Source: Marinilabiliaceae bacterium
GTDB lineage: Bacteria; Bacteroidota; Bacteroidia; Bacteroidales; Marinilabiliaceae
DNA length: 26,748 nt
Assembly: GCA_027010905.1 (NCBI GenBank)
Contig: JALVBA010000169.1
Span: 1 to 26,748 of the forward strand
Direction: 5' to 3'
Below are positions 1 through 8,304 of the stretch, piece by piece. The position numbers and the translations under genes were made by a program. Each line of letters begins with the position of its first letter. The stretch's first letter is position 1. Under the pieces are notes generated by a model. It did no database searches and was not told the DNA's origin. It saw only the letters and a list, made by a program, of their open reading frames with translations.

Positions 1-69
1 ACCCAATTCCGGATTTTTCGCCCAATTGGGTTGCTCAAACTTTATTGTCAGATCAGAAAATAACTCCAT
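1..69 (-). CDS. N-terminal fragment of an unrecognised protein (runs off left edge)
   Basis: Reading leftwards from an ATG at 69-67, the minus strand is open for 23 codons to the first base of the window. The peptide begins MELFSDLTIKFEQP and continues WAKNPELG. It has no signal peptide or membrane segment. An A/G-rich stretch (AAAGAAAAAAG) lies just before the ATG, and a 22-bp palindrome lies 12 bp upstream of it. I do not recognise the family from so few residues. The open frame and start context make a real gene plausible, but chance cannot be excluded. Confidence 0.4.
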   Translation of the reverse strand, partial: MELFSDLTIKFEQPNWAKNPELG

Positions 70-81
70 GCTTTTTTCTTT

Positions 82-103
82 AAAAATACTTAAAAGTATT
101 TTT
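82..103. repeat. 22-bp near-perfect palindrome, possible operator
   Basis: Arms AAAAATACTT (82-91) and AAGTATTTTT (94-103) are exact reverse complements separated by two A bases. The site lies 12-34 bp upstream of the left-edge minus-strand ATG, within its likely promoter or 5' UTR. It could bind a dimeric repressor or form an AT-rich mRNA hairpin. It has no G/C-rich stem, so it is a poor terminator. Confidence 0.45.
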
Positions 104-391
104 GCGTACAACCTTTTCAACTACTAAATTTACAGAGTATTACACTTTATAGACAGACACTAATTAGTATCAACAAGAAAGCCCTTCATTTTTTTAAATC
201 TAGAAAAGACTTTCAAGACTATCATGATAATGAGACCGACATTCTCAACCTGATTTTGTCATCAAATTTATCGCCACACCCTTTGTCAGATCCCCTGTTA
301 AGACCACGGTGTTTCAGCTCATTGATTTTGAGGATTAATAAAATTTTGAAGGAAAATACTATATTTAGCAATTCCCAATCATAAACTCTTC

Positions 392-399
392 TATCTTTG
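392..399 (+). promoter_or_regulatory. mpl promoter -7 box (TATCTTTG)
   Basis: TATCTTTG matches the Bacteroidota primary sigma -7 consensus TAnnTTTG and sits 41 bp upstream of the mpl ATG. The same octamer precedes rsfS and lysS. A good TTTG -33 element at the usual spacing is lacking. TTTA at 364-367 is the nearest, about 24 bp away. Confidence 0.5.
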
Positions 400-439
400 A
401 ATAATTAAATTTAGTGAATTTGTTTATAACACACATATC

Positions 440-1795
440 ATGAGAGTTCATTTTATAGCCATAGGAGGAAGTGCCATGCACAATCTGGCAATTGCACTAC
501 ATAAAAAGGGATACAAAGTAACCGGTTCGGATGATGAGATTTTTGAGCCGTCACGCTCACGTTTACAAAAACATGGCCTTCTGCCTGAAAAACAAGGGTG
601 GAATCCTGATATAATTACTTCCGGTATTGATGCTATAATACTTGGAATGCATGCACGAAAGGATAATCCCGAACTTCAAAAAGCACTTTCTGCCGGACTC
701 AAAGTATACTCATACCCCGAATATCTTTACGAGCAAACCAAAAATAAAAAACGTGTAGTGATTGGTGGAAGCCACGGAAAAACTACAATTACATCAATGG
801 TTATGCACACTCTTAAAACCGTAGGTATCAGGTTCGATTACATGGTGGGTGCTCAGCTTGAAGGTTTCGACACAATGGTTAACCTTAATCATGACACAGA
901 GATTGCCGTTTTTGAGGGTGATGAGTACCTGTCGTCTCCTATTGATTTAACTCCCAAGTTTCTTTGGTACAAACCTCACATTGCTCTACTGTCAGGTATC
1001 GCCTGGGATCACATCAATGTTTTCCCTACATGGGAAAATTACCTTGAGCAGTTTGATCTGTTTGCCTCTACAATTGAAGATGACGGTACATTAGTGTTTT
1101 ATGACGGAGATCCTGAGTTGGTGAAAATTGATGAAATACAGAGGAAAAGAGTCAAAACGATACCATACTCAGTTCTTGATTATTCTGTTGATGGAGACAA
1201 GACCTTAGTCTCCTTTGGGGATAAAAAATATATCCTGAATATTTTTGGTGGACACAACCTGCAAAACCTAAATGGTGCTCGATTGGTTTGCAATGAGATA
1301 GGAATTAGCGATGATAACTTCTTAACCGCAATGCAATCGTTCAAAGGGGCAGCTAAAAGATTACAACTGCTGAAATCAAATAAAAATTGTAATATCTACC
1401 TCGATTTTGCACACTCTCCCTCAAAGCTGAAAGCCACTACTCAGGCGGTAAAGGCACAGTTTAAAGAGAGAAAGCTTGTGGCTTGTATGGAGCTGCACAC
1501 ATTTAGTAGTTTAAACAAAGAATTTCTGCCACACTACAAACATACAATGCAGGCTGCCGACAGAGCAATCGTCTATTTCAATACCGAAGTATTGAAACAT
1601 AAGCAGCTGCCTAAAATTACAAAGGAGGAGGTTGCTAACGCTTTCAGCCATCCTAACCTTATCGTTTTCACAGACTCTGTTAAGCTGACAGAAGAGTTGA
1701 AAAAAGAGGAGTGGAAAAATCGAAACTTGTTGATTATGACATCAGGAAATTTTTCGGGAGTTAACTTGAAAGAGTTGGCAGCTGAGTTAGTTTAG
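440..1795 (+). CDS. mpl: UDP-N-acetylmuramate:L-alanyl-gamma-D-glutamyl-meso-diaminopimelate ligase
   Basis: Cytoplasmic Mur ligase of the murein recycling pathway. It joins the tripeptide L-Ala-gamma-D-Glu-meso-DAP, recovered from cell-wall turnover, to UDP-MurNAc and so bypasses MurC, MurD and MurE. The 451 residues fit the family length (about 450-460). The N-terminal UDP-binding fold begins MRVHFIAIGGSAMHNLA (1-17). The ATP-binding P-loop of Mur ligases is GGSHGKTT (109-116). The central domain carries GDEYLSSP and AWDHINVFPTWENY, typical of Mpl rather than MurC. The C-terminal domain carries DFAHSPSKLKATT. It stands alone, with convergent uraA downstream, so it is probably monocistronic from the 392-399 promoter. 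The gene implies a meso-DAP peptidoglycan and a recycling route. Confidence 0.93.
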   Translation: MRVHFIAIGGSAMHNLAIALHKKGYKVTGSDDEIFEPSRSRLQKHGLLPEKQGWNPDIITSGIDAIILGMHARKDNPELQKALSAGLKVYSYPEYLYEQTKNKKRVVIGGSHGKTTITSMVMHTLKTVGIRFDYMVGAQLEGFDTMVNLNHDTEIAVFEGDEYLSSPIDLTPKFLWYKPHIALLSGIAWDHINVFPTWENYLEQFDLFASTIEDDGTLVFYDGDPELVKIDEIQRKRVKTIPYSVLDYSVDGDKTLVSFGDKKYILNIFGGHNLQNLNGARLVCNEIGISDDNFLTAMQSFKGAAKRLQLLKSNKNCNIYLDFAHSPSKLKATTQAVKAQFKERKLVACMELHTFSSLNKEFLPHYKHTMQAADRAIVYFNTEVLKHKQLPKITKEEVANAFSHPNLIVFTDSVKLTEELKKEEWKNRNLLIMTSGNFSGVNLKELAAELV

Positions 1796-2012
1796 TTTTT
1801 TTGTTACTACTGCAAATTTTGTGAATATTTCCTTAATCTCTACTAGCCAGCGTACAATATAAAAAAATCTGAATAAATCTTTTGAGCAGCCTCTTTCTAT
1901 TTGCAATTGGAGTATGATTAAAGAATGAGGTACAAACAAGGGATTAGACAATTATTGATAAAGATGTCCTGTTTTTAAAAGCAACTTTTTTATCATCCTA
2001 AGGGATAATACT

Positions 2013-2044
2013 TTAAAAATACCCCTCCCGTTTTTAGGAGGGGA
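2013..2044 (-). terminator. Rho-independent terminator of uraA (possibly bidirectional)
   Basis: Stem CCCCTCC (2022-2028) pairs with GGAGGGG (2037-2043) around an 8-nt loop. On the minus strand the stem is followed by TATTTTTAAAG, and it begins 9 bases past the uraA stop codon. On the plus strand the following ATTTAGTTTTA is only weakly T-rich, so ending of mpl transcripts there is possible but less certain. Confidence 0.8.
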
Positions 2045-2051
2045 TTTAGTT

Positions 2052-3242
2052 TTACTTTTCGCTCTTTGGCAGTATCAGGTTTAGCAACACGCCAACTATT
2101 GAAGCCAATCCAATTCCTCCTAACGAAAAACTACCAAAGCTAAATACTGCACCACCGATACCCACTGTTAGAATAACGGATACGATTACCTGATTTCTTG
2201 TTATGTGCAGGTCTGTTTTTGAATCAATCAATGTTTTAATCCCTACACTTGCAATCAATCCAAACAGCAACATCATTATTCCTCCCAGCACAGCCTGCGG
2301 TATCGATTTTAAAAATCCACTTATCTTACCAACCAAAGAAAAAACTATTCCGGTAATGGCTGCAATTCGAAGTACTTTTGGGTCGGTAACTTTTGTAAGG
2401 CTAATAGCTCCGGTAACCTCTGAATAGGTTGTGTTTGGCACACTACCGAAGAAACCTGCCAAAGCAGTAGCAACACCATCACCCAGTAGGGTGCGATGCA
2501 ATCCCGGATCTTTCAGATAATTCTTTCCTGTAACTCCTCCAATAGCATACATATCACCAACATGCTCAATCATTGGAGCAATTGCAACAGGTGCCATGTA
2601 GAGAAATGCTTTCCAGCTCCATTCAGGCATTGTAAAAGCAGGAAGAGCAAACCAATCTGCACCTGTAATTAGCGAATAATCAACCATTCCTAAAATCATC
2701 GAAAGGATATATCCGGCAATTATCCCGATGAATATAGGGATGAGCTTAATTAATCCTTTAGTGTAGATTACAACAATAATTGCTGTCAGTAGCGAAACAG
2801 AGGCAATCAACCAGTTTGTCTTAGCCATATTCACCCCCACTGAAGCTAAAGATAATCCGATAACCATAATTACCGGCCCCACTACAACTGCAGGAAATAT
2901 TTTGTCTATAAACCCTAGTCCCCAAATTTTAATTAATCCTGACATTACTCCATACACAACACCCACAGCAATAATTCCGGATAGTGTACCGGCAAGGCCA
3001 AACATCTCAGTTGATTTTATAATGGGGGCAATAAATGCAAAACTTGATCCTAAAAAGATAGGAACCTTACCTTTGGTTATCAGATGGAATATCAGAGTTC
3101 CAACACCGGCCGAGAATAAGGCTATTGACGGGTCAATACCAACAAGAAGAGGAACAAGCACTGTTGCTCCAAAGGCAACAAATAAAAACTGAATCCCAAC
3201 AATAATTTGCTTGGAGGGAGAGAGTAATGAATGATCTTTCAT
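2052..3242 (-). CDS. uraA: Uracil permease, NCS2 family
   Basis: Inner-membrane proton-coupled uracil transporter of the nucleobase-cation symporter 2 family, used for pyrimidine salvage. The 396-residue protein is almost wholly hydrophobic and fits 14 membrane spans. IFLGSSFAFIAP (62-73) resembles the conserved S-rich half-helix. The two substrate-contacting glutamates of E. coli UraA (E241, E290) have matching counterparts at E226 (APMIEHVGD) and E275 (TTYSEVTGAI), with the same 49-residue spacing. That argues for uracil rather than xanthine or urate. It is followed by a strong terminator and preceded by a 255-bp divergent spacer shared with the carbonic anhydrase gene, so it is probably a single-gene unit. 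I see no upstream PyrR or riboswitch signature. Confidence 0.88.
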   Translation of the reverse strand: MKDHSLLSPSKQIIVGIQFLFVAFGATVLVPLLVGIDPSIALFSAGVGTLIFHLITKGKVPIFLGSSFAFIAPIIKSTEMFGLAGTLSGIIAVGVVYGVMSGLIKIWGLGFIDKIFPAVVVGPVIMVIGLSLASVGVNMAKTNWLIASVSLLTAIIVVIYTKGLIKLIPIFIGIIAGYILSMILGMVDYSLITGADWFALPAFTMPEWSWKAFLYMAPVAIAPMIEHVGDMYAIGGVTGKNYLKDPGLHRTLLGDGVATALAGFFGSVPNTTYSEVTGAISLTKVTDPKVLRIAAITGIVFSLVGKISGFLKSIPQAVLGGIMMLLFGLIASVGIKTLIDSKTDLHITRNQVIVSVILTVGIGGAVFSFGSFSLGGIGLASIVGVLLNLILPKSEK

Positions 3243-3461
3243 AAAATTTAGATTTTAGGTTGATTAATTGGGCACTAATATAATTAATAGTTTGCTAAAT
3301 CTTAATAAACTACTCGTTGAATAAATGTTAATTGTGTCCTTTTCGCCTTACTCCGCAGAAGAGCTGTTTATTAAGAGGTATTAATTGCGTAAATCTCACA
3401 AATTAACAGATAAACAAAAGCTTTTTATAAAAGTGTTATTTCCTATTTCACTACTTATTTG

Positions 3462-3469
3462 TACTTTTG
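3462..3469 (+). promoter_or_regulatory. Carbonic anhydrase promoter -7 box (TACTTTTG)
   Basis: TACTTTTG is a perfect TAnnTTTG match, 29 bp ahead of the carbonic anhydrase ATG. It predicts a short 5' UTR of about 20 nt. The -33 region is weak (TGTT at 3434-3437). Confidence 0.5.
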
Positions 3470-3497
3470 ACCACAATTATTCAAAAGATATTTACAG

Positions 3498-4112
3498 ATG
3501 TCACTATCAAAAAGCATACAGGAAATAATGACTCCCGATCAGGTCATTGAGCTGTTGAAAAAGGGTAACGAGAGATTTGTTAATGATGATCTTCGAAATA
3601 TAAAAACTCAGCATCTGCTTGAGATAACCAAGGAGGAGCAATATCCGCTTGCAGCCATCCTGGCCTGCATGGATTCAAGAGTTCCCACCGAGAGAATATT
3701 TGATAAAACTATTGGAGAACTGTTTGCTTTCCGCTCTCCCGGAAATGTAGTTAATAAAGATACACTTGGAGGAATGGAGTATGCGGCAAAGGTGAGTGGC
3801 ACAAAACTATTTGTCGTGATGGGGCATACCGGATGCGGTGCTGTTAATGCCACCATTAAGGGTATAGAGTTTGGAAATCTTACTCATTCTCTACACAAAA
3901 TTAAGCCGGCTTTAGAAAAGGCAAACCATTTTGAACCGAAAACAGTTGAAAATATCGAATATGTTAATGCTGTTATTGACAACAATACTATTAACTCCAT
4001 CAATATTATCAGGCAGGAGAGTGAGATATTAAGGGTAATGGAAGAGAAGGGGGAGATAAAAATTGTTGCCGCAATGTACGATATCTCTACCGGGATTGTG
4101 ACCTTTCATTAA
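3498..4112 (+). CDS. Beta-class carbonic anhydrase
   Basis: Interconverts CO2 and bicarbonate in the cytoplasm, supplying bicarbonate to carboxylases. Beta-class signatures are clear. ACMDSRVPTERIF holds zinc ligand C57 and the D59-R61 dyad, and MGHTGCGAV holds zinc ligands H110 and C113. AFRSPGNVVN (77-86) replaces the more usual RNAGN-type loop. The 204 residues are typical, and there is no signal peptide, which supports a cytosolic place. The stop codon lies inside the 4-base overlap with the convergent birA gene. Biotin-dependent carboxylases need both bicarbonate and biotin ligase, so the pairing is suggestive, but the genes are convergent and not co-transcribed. Confidence 0.9.
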   Translation: MSLSKSIQEIMTPDQVIELLKKGNERFVNDDLRNIKTQHLLEITKEEQYPLAAILACMDSRVPTERIFDKTIGELFAFRSPGNVVNKDTLGGMEYAAKVSGTKLFVVMGHTGCGAVNATIKGIEFGNLTHSLHKIKPALEKANHFEPKTVENIEYVNAVIDNNTINSINIIRQESEILRVMEEKGEIKIVAAMYDISTGIVTFH

Positions 4113-4858
4113 TCCAGGAACTCAATCTCCTTAAAGGCATACTTTCGATTTTTTCCATTGGTGTCAGTCAGTATTAAAATTCCGGAGGTTTCAACACTTG
4201 AGATTTCAGCACTGAATATTCCTGTGGAATCTTTAAAATTATGAAATCCCTCTTTTCGGTAGAGCCTTCCAAAATACTCTCTGTCTACCTTTCCAAACTC
4301 ATCTTCAATCAGGGCAGTGTGCCATTTAAGCAAATTGCGAAACAGGTAATCAAGAAGCTCATCAATGCTTTGCTCCTCATTAAGGATGTTATAAATCGAA
4401 ATCGGATTTTTGGCATCTGAAATAAATATTGATTGATTCACATTAAGACCTATTCCGGCAATAGAGTCTGAAATTGAGTTCCCAAGAATACTATTTTCAA
4501 TTAGTATTCCGGCTATCTTTTTATCATCAACATAAATGTCATTGGGCCATTTTATTGTGGATTGAATATTTAAAAGATCCAGAGTTTCAATAATTGCAAG
4601 GGATATAACTTTTGAGATATAGAACTGATTGTGTGGCTCAAGAAACAGCGGTTTTAACAGAATGCTTATGGTAATATTCTTACCCTTTTCACTCTCCCAA
4701 GAGTTACCGGCCTGCCCCTTCCCTTCCGTCTGATTTGGTGTGAGAATAACTGTGAACTCTGGCAGCTCTGACTCTTTCAACAGTTCGGCTAACTTAATAT
4801 TGGTTGATACCAGAGCCTCAAAAGAGTGTATCGGAAAAAATGAGTCGGCCTGTTTCAT
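4109..4858 (-). CDS. birA: Biotin--[acetyl-CoA-carboxylase] ligase (monofunctional BirA)
   Basis: Activates biotin to biotinyl-AMP and transfers it to the carrier lysine of biotin-dependent carboxylases. The 249-residue protein has only the catalytic LplA/LipB/BirA fold plus a small C-terminal domain. There is no N-terminal helix-turn-helix, so it should not act as the biotin-operon repressor found in E. coli. The ligand loop is GKGQAGNSWES (46-56) in place of E. coli GRGRRGR, with the arginines replaced by K, Q and A. KWPNDIYVDDKKIAGILIE (103-121) is the ATP/biotin-binding core, and GIGLNVNQ follows at 136-143. The gene overlaps the carbonic anhydrase gene tail-to-tail by 4 bases. Confidence 0.88.
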   Translation of the reverse strand: MKQADSFFPIHSFEALVSTNIKLAELLKESELPEFTVILTPNQTEGKGQAGNSWESEKGKNITISILLKPLFLEPHNQFYISKVISLAIIETLDLLNIQSTIKWPNDIYVDDKKIAGILIENSILGNSISDSIAGIGLNVNQSIFISDAKNPISIYNILNEEQSIDELLDYLFRNLLKWHTALIEDEFGKVDREYFGRLYRKEGFHNFKDSTGIFSAEISSVETSGILILTDTNGKNRKYAFKEIEFLD

Positions 4859-4947
4859 TGGTTAATAGTAATGATTAATTAGTTAGGAGGATAACTTTTT
4901 TTAACACCTCACATATATTAGTGTGATTATATCTTACTTAAAAATAG

Positions 4948-4955
4948 TATCTTTG
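4948..4955 (+). promoter_or_regulatory. rsfS promoter -7 box (TATCTTTG)
   Basis: A perfect TAnnTTTG match 38 bp upstream of the rsfS ATG, in the spacer between divergent birA and rsfS. GTGTG at 4921-4925 lies near the expected -33 position with a 22-bp gap. It is the likely promoter of the rsfS-ftsH run. Confidence 0.5.
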
Positions 4956-4993
4956 GCAAAAATAATTAAAACAGTTTGTTTTAGATTGAATAT

Positions 4994-5368
4994 ATGAAAA
5001 ATTTGGATGATTTCACTTCAAAAGAGTTGGTTGATGCTGTCGTTGAAGGGATTCAGGAGAAGAAGGGTGTTAACATCGTTATCCTTGATATGACAAAAAT
5101 AGAGAATACCATTTGTGAGTATTTTATTATTTGTGATGGAGACAGTAACGTTCATGTTGATGCAATTGCCGAATCAGTTAACGATTATGTCCGAAAAAAA
5201 CTTAACGACCGCCCTGTTCACCTTGAAGGAAGTGATAATGCCGAATGGATCCTCATCGACTACGTTGATGTGATTGTTCATGTGTTTCAACGATCAATCA
5301 GAGAGTTTTATAACCTTGAAGGATTGTGGGCTGATGCAAAACGAACTGAAATTAGAAACCTTTTTTAA
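4994..5368 (+). CDS. rsfS: Ribosomal silencing factor RsfS (Iojap/DUF143)
   Basis: Binds ribosomal protein uL14 (RplN) on the large subunit and blocks joining with the small subunit, lowering translation in starvation or stationary phase. The 124 residues match the family. EYFIICDGDSNVHVDAIAES in the first half and the C-terminal DYVDVIVHVFQRSIREFYNL followed by EGLWADA are hallmark stretches of this small alpha/beta fold. It lies 14 bp ahead of ftsH, on the same strand and probably on the same transcript. Confidence 0.93.
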   Translation: MKNLDDFTSKELVDAVVEGIQEKKGVNIVILDMTKIENTICEYFIICDGDSNVHVDAIAESVNDYVRKKLNDRPVHLEGSDNAEWILIDYVDVIVHVFQRSIREFYNLEGLWADAKRTEIRNLF

Positions 5369-5382
5369 GAAAACAAGTTAGA

Positions 5383-7446
5383 ATGGCATACGATAAAAAA
5401 GAAGCAAAAAAAACGGCATCGGAAAATAACGGAATAAAACCTAAACTTCCAAAATTTAATCTTTACTGGGCATACGGACTGGTTGCTATAGCCCTGATTG
5501 TGGTTAGCAGCCTGAATCTGGGTCAGGAGGTACAGTCGATAAGTTACAGCGTTTTTAAAAACCGGGTGCTTCCGAGTGGTGATGTTGAGAAGATAGTTAA
5601 GATACGAAATGAGGGTGTAGCAGAGATAACAATTAAGGAGGATGCTCTTGATAAATACAAAGACCTCCTGAAGGGTTCAACAACTCTTGGTGCTAATTTT
5701 TCAGTAAAATATCTTTCCGACGACTCCTTCGACCAGCTTCTGATGAAAGCTCAGGAGGAGAATAACATATCTTTTGATATTGAGGCGCAAGACAGGACAA
5801 ACCTTATGGGAGATTTTTTCAGCATGATGTGGCCTCTGTTGCTACTCGTGTTGGTGTGGGTATTTATCTTCAGACGAATGGGAGGCCAGGGAGGAGCAGG
5901 TGGCGGTGCTAACATTTTTAATGTTGGGAAATCACGTGCTAAAATGTTTGACAAAGAGTCAACCATAAAAGTAACATTTAACGATGTTGCCGGGCTAAAC
6001 GAAGCAAAACAGGAGGTTGAGGAGATTGTTGATTTTCTTAAAAAACCCGATAAATACACCGAGCTGGGTGGTAAGATTCCTAAAGGAGCTCTTCTTATAG
6101 GACCTCCGGGAACAGGAAAAACGCTCCTTGCCAAAGCTGTAGCGGGTGAAGCAAACGTTCCATTTTTCAGCATGTCGGGATCCGATTTTGTTGAGATGTT
6201 TGTTGGTGTTGGTGCCAGCAGGGTTAGAGACCTGTTTAAAAAAGCTAAAGAGAAAGCTCCATGTATTGTATTTATTGATGAGATTGACGCTATTGGTCGT
6301 GCAAGGGGTAAGAGTGGAAATATGGGTGCCAACGATGAGCGCGAAAATACACTTAACCAGCTGCTGACTGAGATGGATGGTTTTGCCTCAAATAGTGGGG
6401 TGATAATTCTTGCGGCAACAAACAGAGCCGATGTGCTCGACAGAGCCCTTATGCGTGCCGGTCGTTTCGACAGACAAATACAAGTAGAACTGCCCGATAT
6501 TAAAGAGCGTAAAGCAATTTTTGAAGTTCACCTACGTCCGCTGAAACTGGCGAAAGATGTTAAGGGCCAATTCCTTGCTAAGCAAACTCCCGGTTTCTCA
6601 GGTGCTGACATTGCCAATGTGTGTAATGAATCAGCTCTAATTGCTGCCCGTAAAGAGAAGAAGGTTGTTGACAAGGAGGATTTTCTTGATGCTGTGGACA
6701 GAATAATTGGTGGACTGGAGAAGAAAAATAAAATTATCCCCCCCGATGAGCGTAAGGCTGTTGCCTATCACGAAGCCGGGCATGCTACTATCAGCTGGTT
6801 GCTTGAGTATGCACACCCACTTATTAAAGTTACTATTGTTCCACGGGGTAAAGCTTTGGGAGCTGCTTGGTATCTGCCCGAGGAGAGGCAACTAACCACC
6901 TCTGAGCAGATTCTTGATGAGATGTGCTCTGCACTGGGAGGAAGGGCTGCTGAAGAGACTGTTCTTGGCACGATTAGTACCGGAGCTCTAAACGACCTTG
7001 AAAAAGTTACTAAGCAGGCTTACGCTATGGTATCCTATTTTGGAATGAACAAGAAGTTGGGTAACATCAGTTTCTTTGATTCATCGGGGCAGAGCGACTA
7101 TGCATTTAACAGACCATACAGTGAAAAAACCGCTGAGATGATAGATAATGAGGTTCGTGAACTCGTCACCAAACAGTACGACAGAGCTAAGACTATCCTT
7201 ATCGAAAACAAAGATAAGCATCAGCAGTTAGCTGAAATACTTCTGGAAAGAGAAGTAATATTTAGTGAAGACCTTGAGAAGATATTCGGAAAACGTAAGA
7301 AAGCTCACTTTATAGAGGAGGAGCCGGAAGAGGAGGAAGAGACCACAATTGAGGTGATAAAGGAAGAGCCAAAAACCGACACGGAAGAGGAGAAAACTGA
7401 CAACGATACAGAAAAACCTAAGGACAATGAAGAGAAGAAGTCCTGA
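5383..7446 (+). CDS. ftsH: ATP-dependent zinc metalloprotease FtsH
   Basis: Membrane-anchored hexameric AAA+ protease for membrane-protein quality control and turnover of short-lived regulators. The N-terminal part has a first membrane segment (about 28-46), a periplasmic domain (about 50-143) and a second membrane segment (about 145-163), followed by a Gly-rich linker. The AAA module shows Walker A GPPGTGKT (240-247), Walker B IVFIDE (295-300) and the second region of homology ATNRADVLDRALMRAGRFDR (345-364). The zinc site is HEAGH (463-467), with a third ligand candidate D538 in GALNDLE. The C-terminus (about 642-687) is a very acidic, low-complexity Glu/Asp/Lys/Thr tail. The 687-residue length is usual for Bacteroidota. 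The cdsA -7 box lies just past its stop. Confidence 0.97.
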   Translation: MAYDKKEAKKTASENNGIKPKLPKFNLYWAYGLVAIALIVVSSLNLGQEVQSISYSVFKNRVLPSGDVEKIVKIRNEGVAEITIKEDALDKYKDLLKGSTTLGANFSVKYLSDDSFDQLLMKAQEENNISFDIEAQDRTNLMGDFFSMMWPLLLLVLVWVFIFRRMGGQGGAGGGANIFNVGKSRAKMFDKESTIKVTFNDVAGLNEAKQEVEEIVDFLKKPDKYTELGGKIPKGALLIGPPGTGKTLLAKAVAGEANVPFFSMSGSDFVEMFVGVGASRVRDLFKKAKEKAPCIVFIDEIDAIGRARGKSGNMGANDERENTLNQLLTEMDGFASNSGVIILAATNRADVLDRALMRAGRFDRQIQVELPDIKERKAIFEVHLRPLKLAKDVKGQFLAKQTPGFSGADIANVCNESALIAARKEKKVVDKEDFLDAVDRIIGGLEKKNKIIPPDERKAVAYHEAGHATISWLLEYAHPLIKVTIVPRGKALGAAWYLPEERQLTTSEQILDEMCSALGGRAAEETVLGTISTGALNDLEKVTKQAYAMVSYFGMNKKLGNISFFDSSGQSDYAFNRPYSEKTAEMIDNEVRELVTKQYDRAKTILIENKDKHQQLAEILLEREVIFSEDLEKIFGKRKKAHFIEEEPEEEEETTIEVIKEEPKTDTEEEKTDNDTEKPKDNEEKKS

Positions 7447-7455
7447 AGAGATTTT

Positions 7456-7463
7456 TACCTTTG
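7456..7463 (+). promoter_or_regulatory. Candidate cdsA promoter -7 box (TACCTTTG)
   Basis: TACCTTTG matches TAnnTTTG and lies 18 bp before the cdsA ATG. It gives a leader of only about 10 nt. No TTTG is visible at the -33 position, which falls in the last codons of ftsH. cdsA could also be read through from ftsH. Confidence 0.35.
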
Positions 7464-7481
7464 TAACTACAATAGGATTAA

Positions 7482-8294
7482 ATGAATAATTTTATAGTCA
7501 GGTCATTAACAGGGGCATTTATAGTATTAGCAGTTGTAGGGTCGATACTAATTCATCCATACCTGTTTCTCAGTTTATTTGCTTTGTTCGCAATACTTCT
7601 TATGCGAGAGCTGGAGGGGCTGCTGTGTGAGAAACGCAACCTGCTTCTCTTCATCAACTCCGTGCTTTTGGGTACTGGAATGTTTGTTTTAAGTTTCTTA
7701 TACTTTCACAATAATATTCCTGCAAAATGGAATCTGCTGTTGATGCTGTTTATATTTACACCATTTTTAATTGTTCTCTTTAACCCCACAAAAAACCCTT
7801 TTCATGCAGTAGCTAATTATTTGTTAATTGCTATTTATATCTCCCTGCCTCTCTTTTCATTAAACATTTTGGCTTTTGCCGAAGGGGATTACAACCCCCT
7901 ATTGCTCCTATCGTTTTTTATCCTGCTTTGGGTAAATGATACAGGGGCTTATATTGTTGGTGTTAACTTTGGTAAAAAAAGACTGTTTGAGCGTATCTCA
8001 CCTAAAAAATCGTGGGAAGGATTTTGGGGTGGCTTAACTTTAACAATTGCCACTTCCTACCTTCTGTTTTTATGGGTGCATGAGGGCAGTCTAGTTTTGT
8101 GGCTGATAACAGGTTTTGTAATTTCGGTATTTGCCACTCTGGGCGATCTGGTTGAGTCGATGCTGAAACGTAGTGCAAACACTAAAGACTCCGGTACTAT
8201 TTTGCCGGGGCACGGAGGTGTGCTTGACAGATTTGACGGAGCTCTTTTTGCTGCTCCGGTAATGAGTTTACTGTTTTATCTTTTTGGTAATTAA
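7482..8294 (+). CDS. cdsA: Phosphatidate cytidylyltransferase (CDP-diacylglycerol synthase)
   Basis: Integral membrane enzyme that makes CDP-diacylglycerol from phosphatidic acid and CTP, the branch point of phospholipid synthesis. The 270-residue protein has about eight hydrophobic segments. The family signature is intact at the C-terminus: SMLKRSANTKDSG (226-238) followed by HGGVLDRFD (244-252), which carries the metal-binding aspartates. WVNDTGAYIVG (150-160) and RISPKKSWEGFWGG (171-184) are further conserved stretches. psd, acting two steps downstream in phosphatidylethanolamine synthesis, starts 10 bp after its stop, so the two are very likely co-transcribed. The phosphatidylserine synthase gene for the intervening step is not in the window. 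Confidence 0.94.
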   Translation: MNNFIVRSLTGAFIVLAVVGSILIHPYLFLSLFALFAILLMRELEGLLCEKRNLLLFINSVLLGTGMFVLSFLYFHNNIPAKWNLLLMLFIFTPFLIVLFNPTKNPFHAVANYLLIAIYISLPLFSLNILAFAEGDYNPLLLLSFFILLWVNDTGAYIVGVNFGKKRLFERISPKKSWEGFWGGLTLTIATSYLLFLWVHEGSLVLWLITGFVISVFATLGDLVESMLKRSANTKDSGTILPGHGGVLDRFDGALFAAPVMSLLFYLFGN

Positions 8295-8304
8295 TAAAAA
8301 CATA

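Larger units (their letters stand above)
70..439. other. Gene-free stretch between the left-edge gene and mpl
   Basis: This 370-base spacer separates two divergently read genes. It holds the 82-103 palindrome on the left and the mpl promoter candidate (392-399) on the right. One plus-strand frame is free of stops from about 94 to 384, but it has no convincing start codon or recognisable protein. I see no tRNA, small RNA, insertion-sequence end or obvious repeat array in the middle part. Confidence 0.6.

Noticed and set aside
94..384. A plus-strand frame of about 96 codons without stops ahead of mpl
   Set aside because: It has no plausible start codon or ribosome binding site near its beginning, its composition is not protein-like, it matches no family I recognise, and its end overlaps the mpl promoter region.
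1796..2012. Possible small gene or RNA between mpl and the uraA terminator
   Set aside because: All frames are short and without start context. I see no structured element apart from the terminator at 2013-2044.
5751..6332. Long minus-strand open frame opposite ftsH
   Set aside because: It lies entirely antisense to the conserved AAA domain and has no family features. It is a by-product of ftsH codon use.
8284..8304. TTG-initiated 7-residue extension of psd overlapping cdsA
   Set aside because: The ATG at 8305 begins a typical N-terminus, and the extra residues are not family-like.
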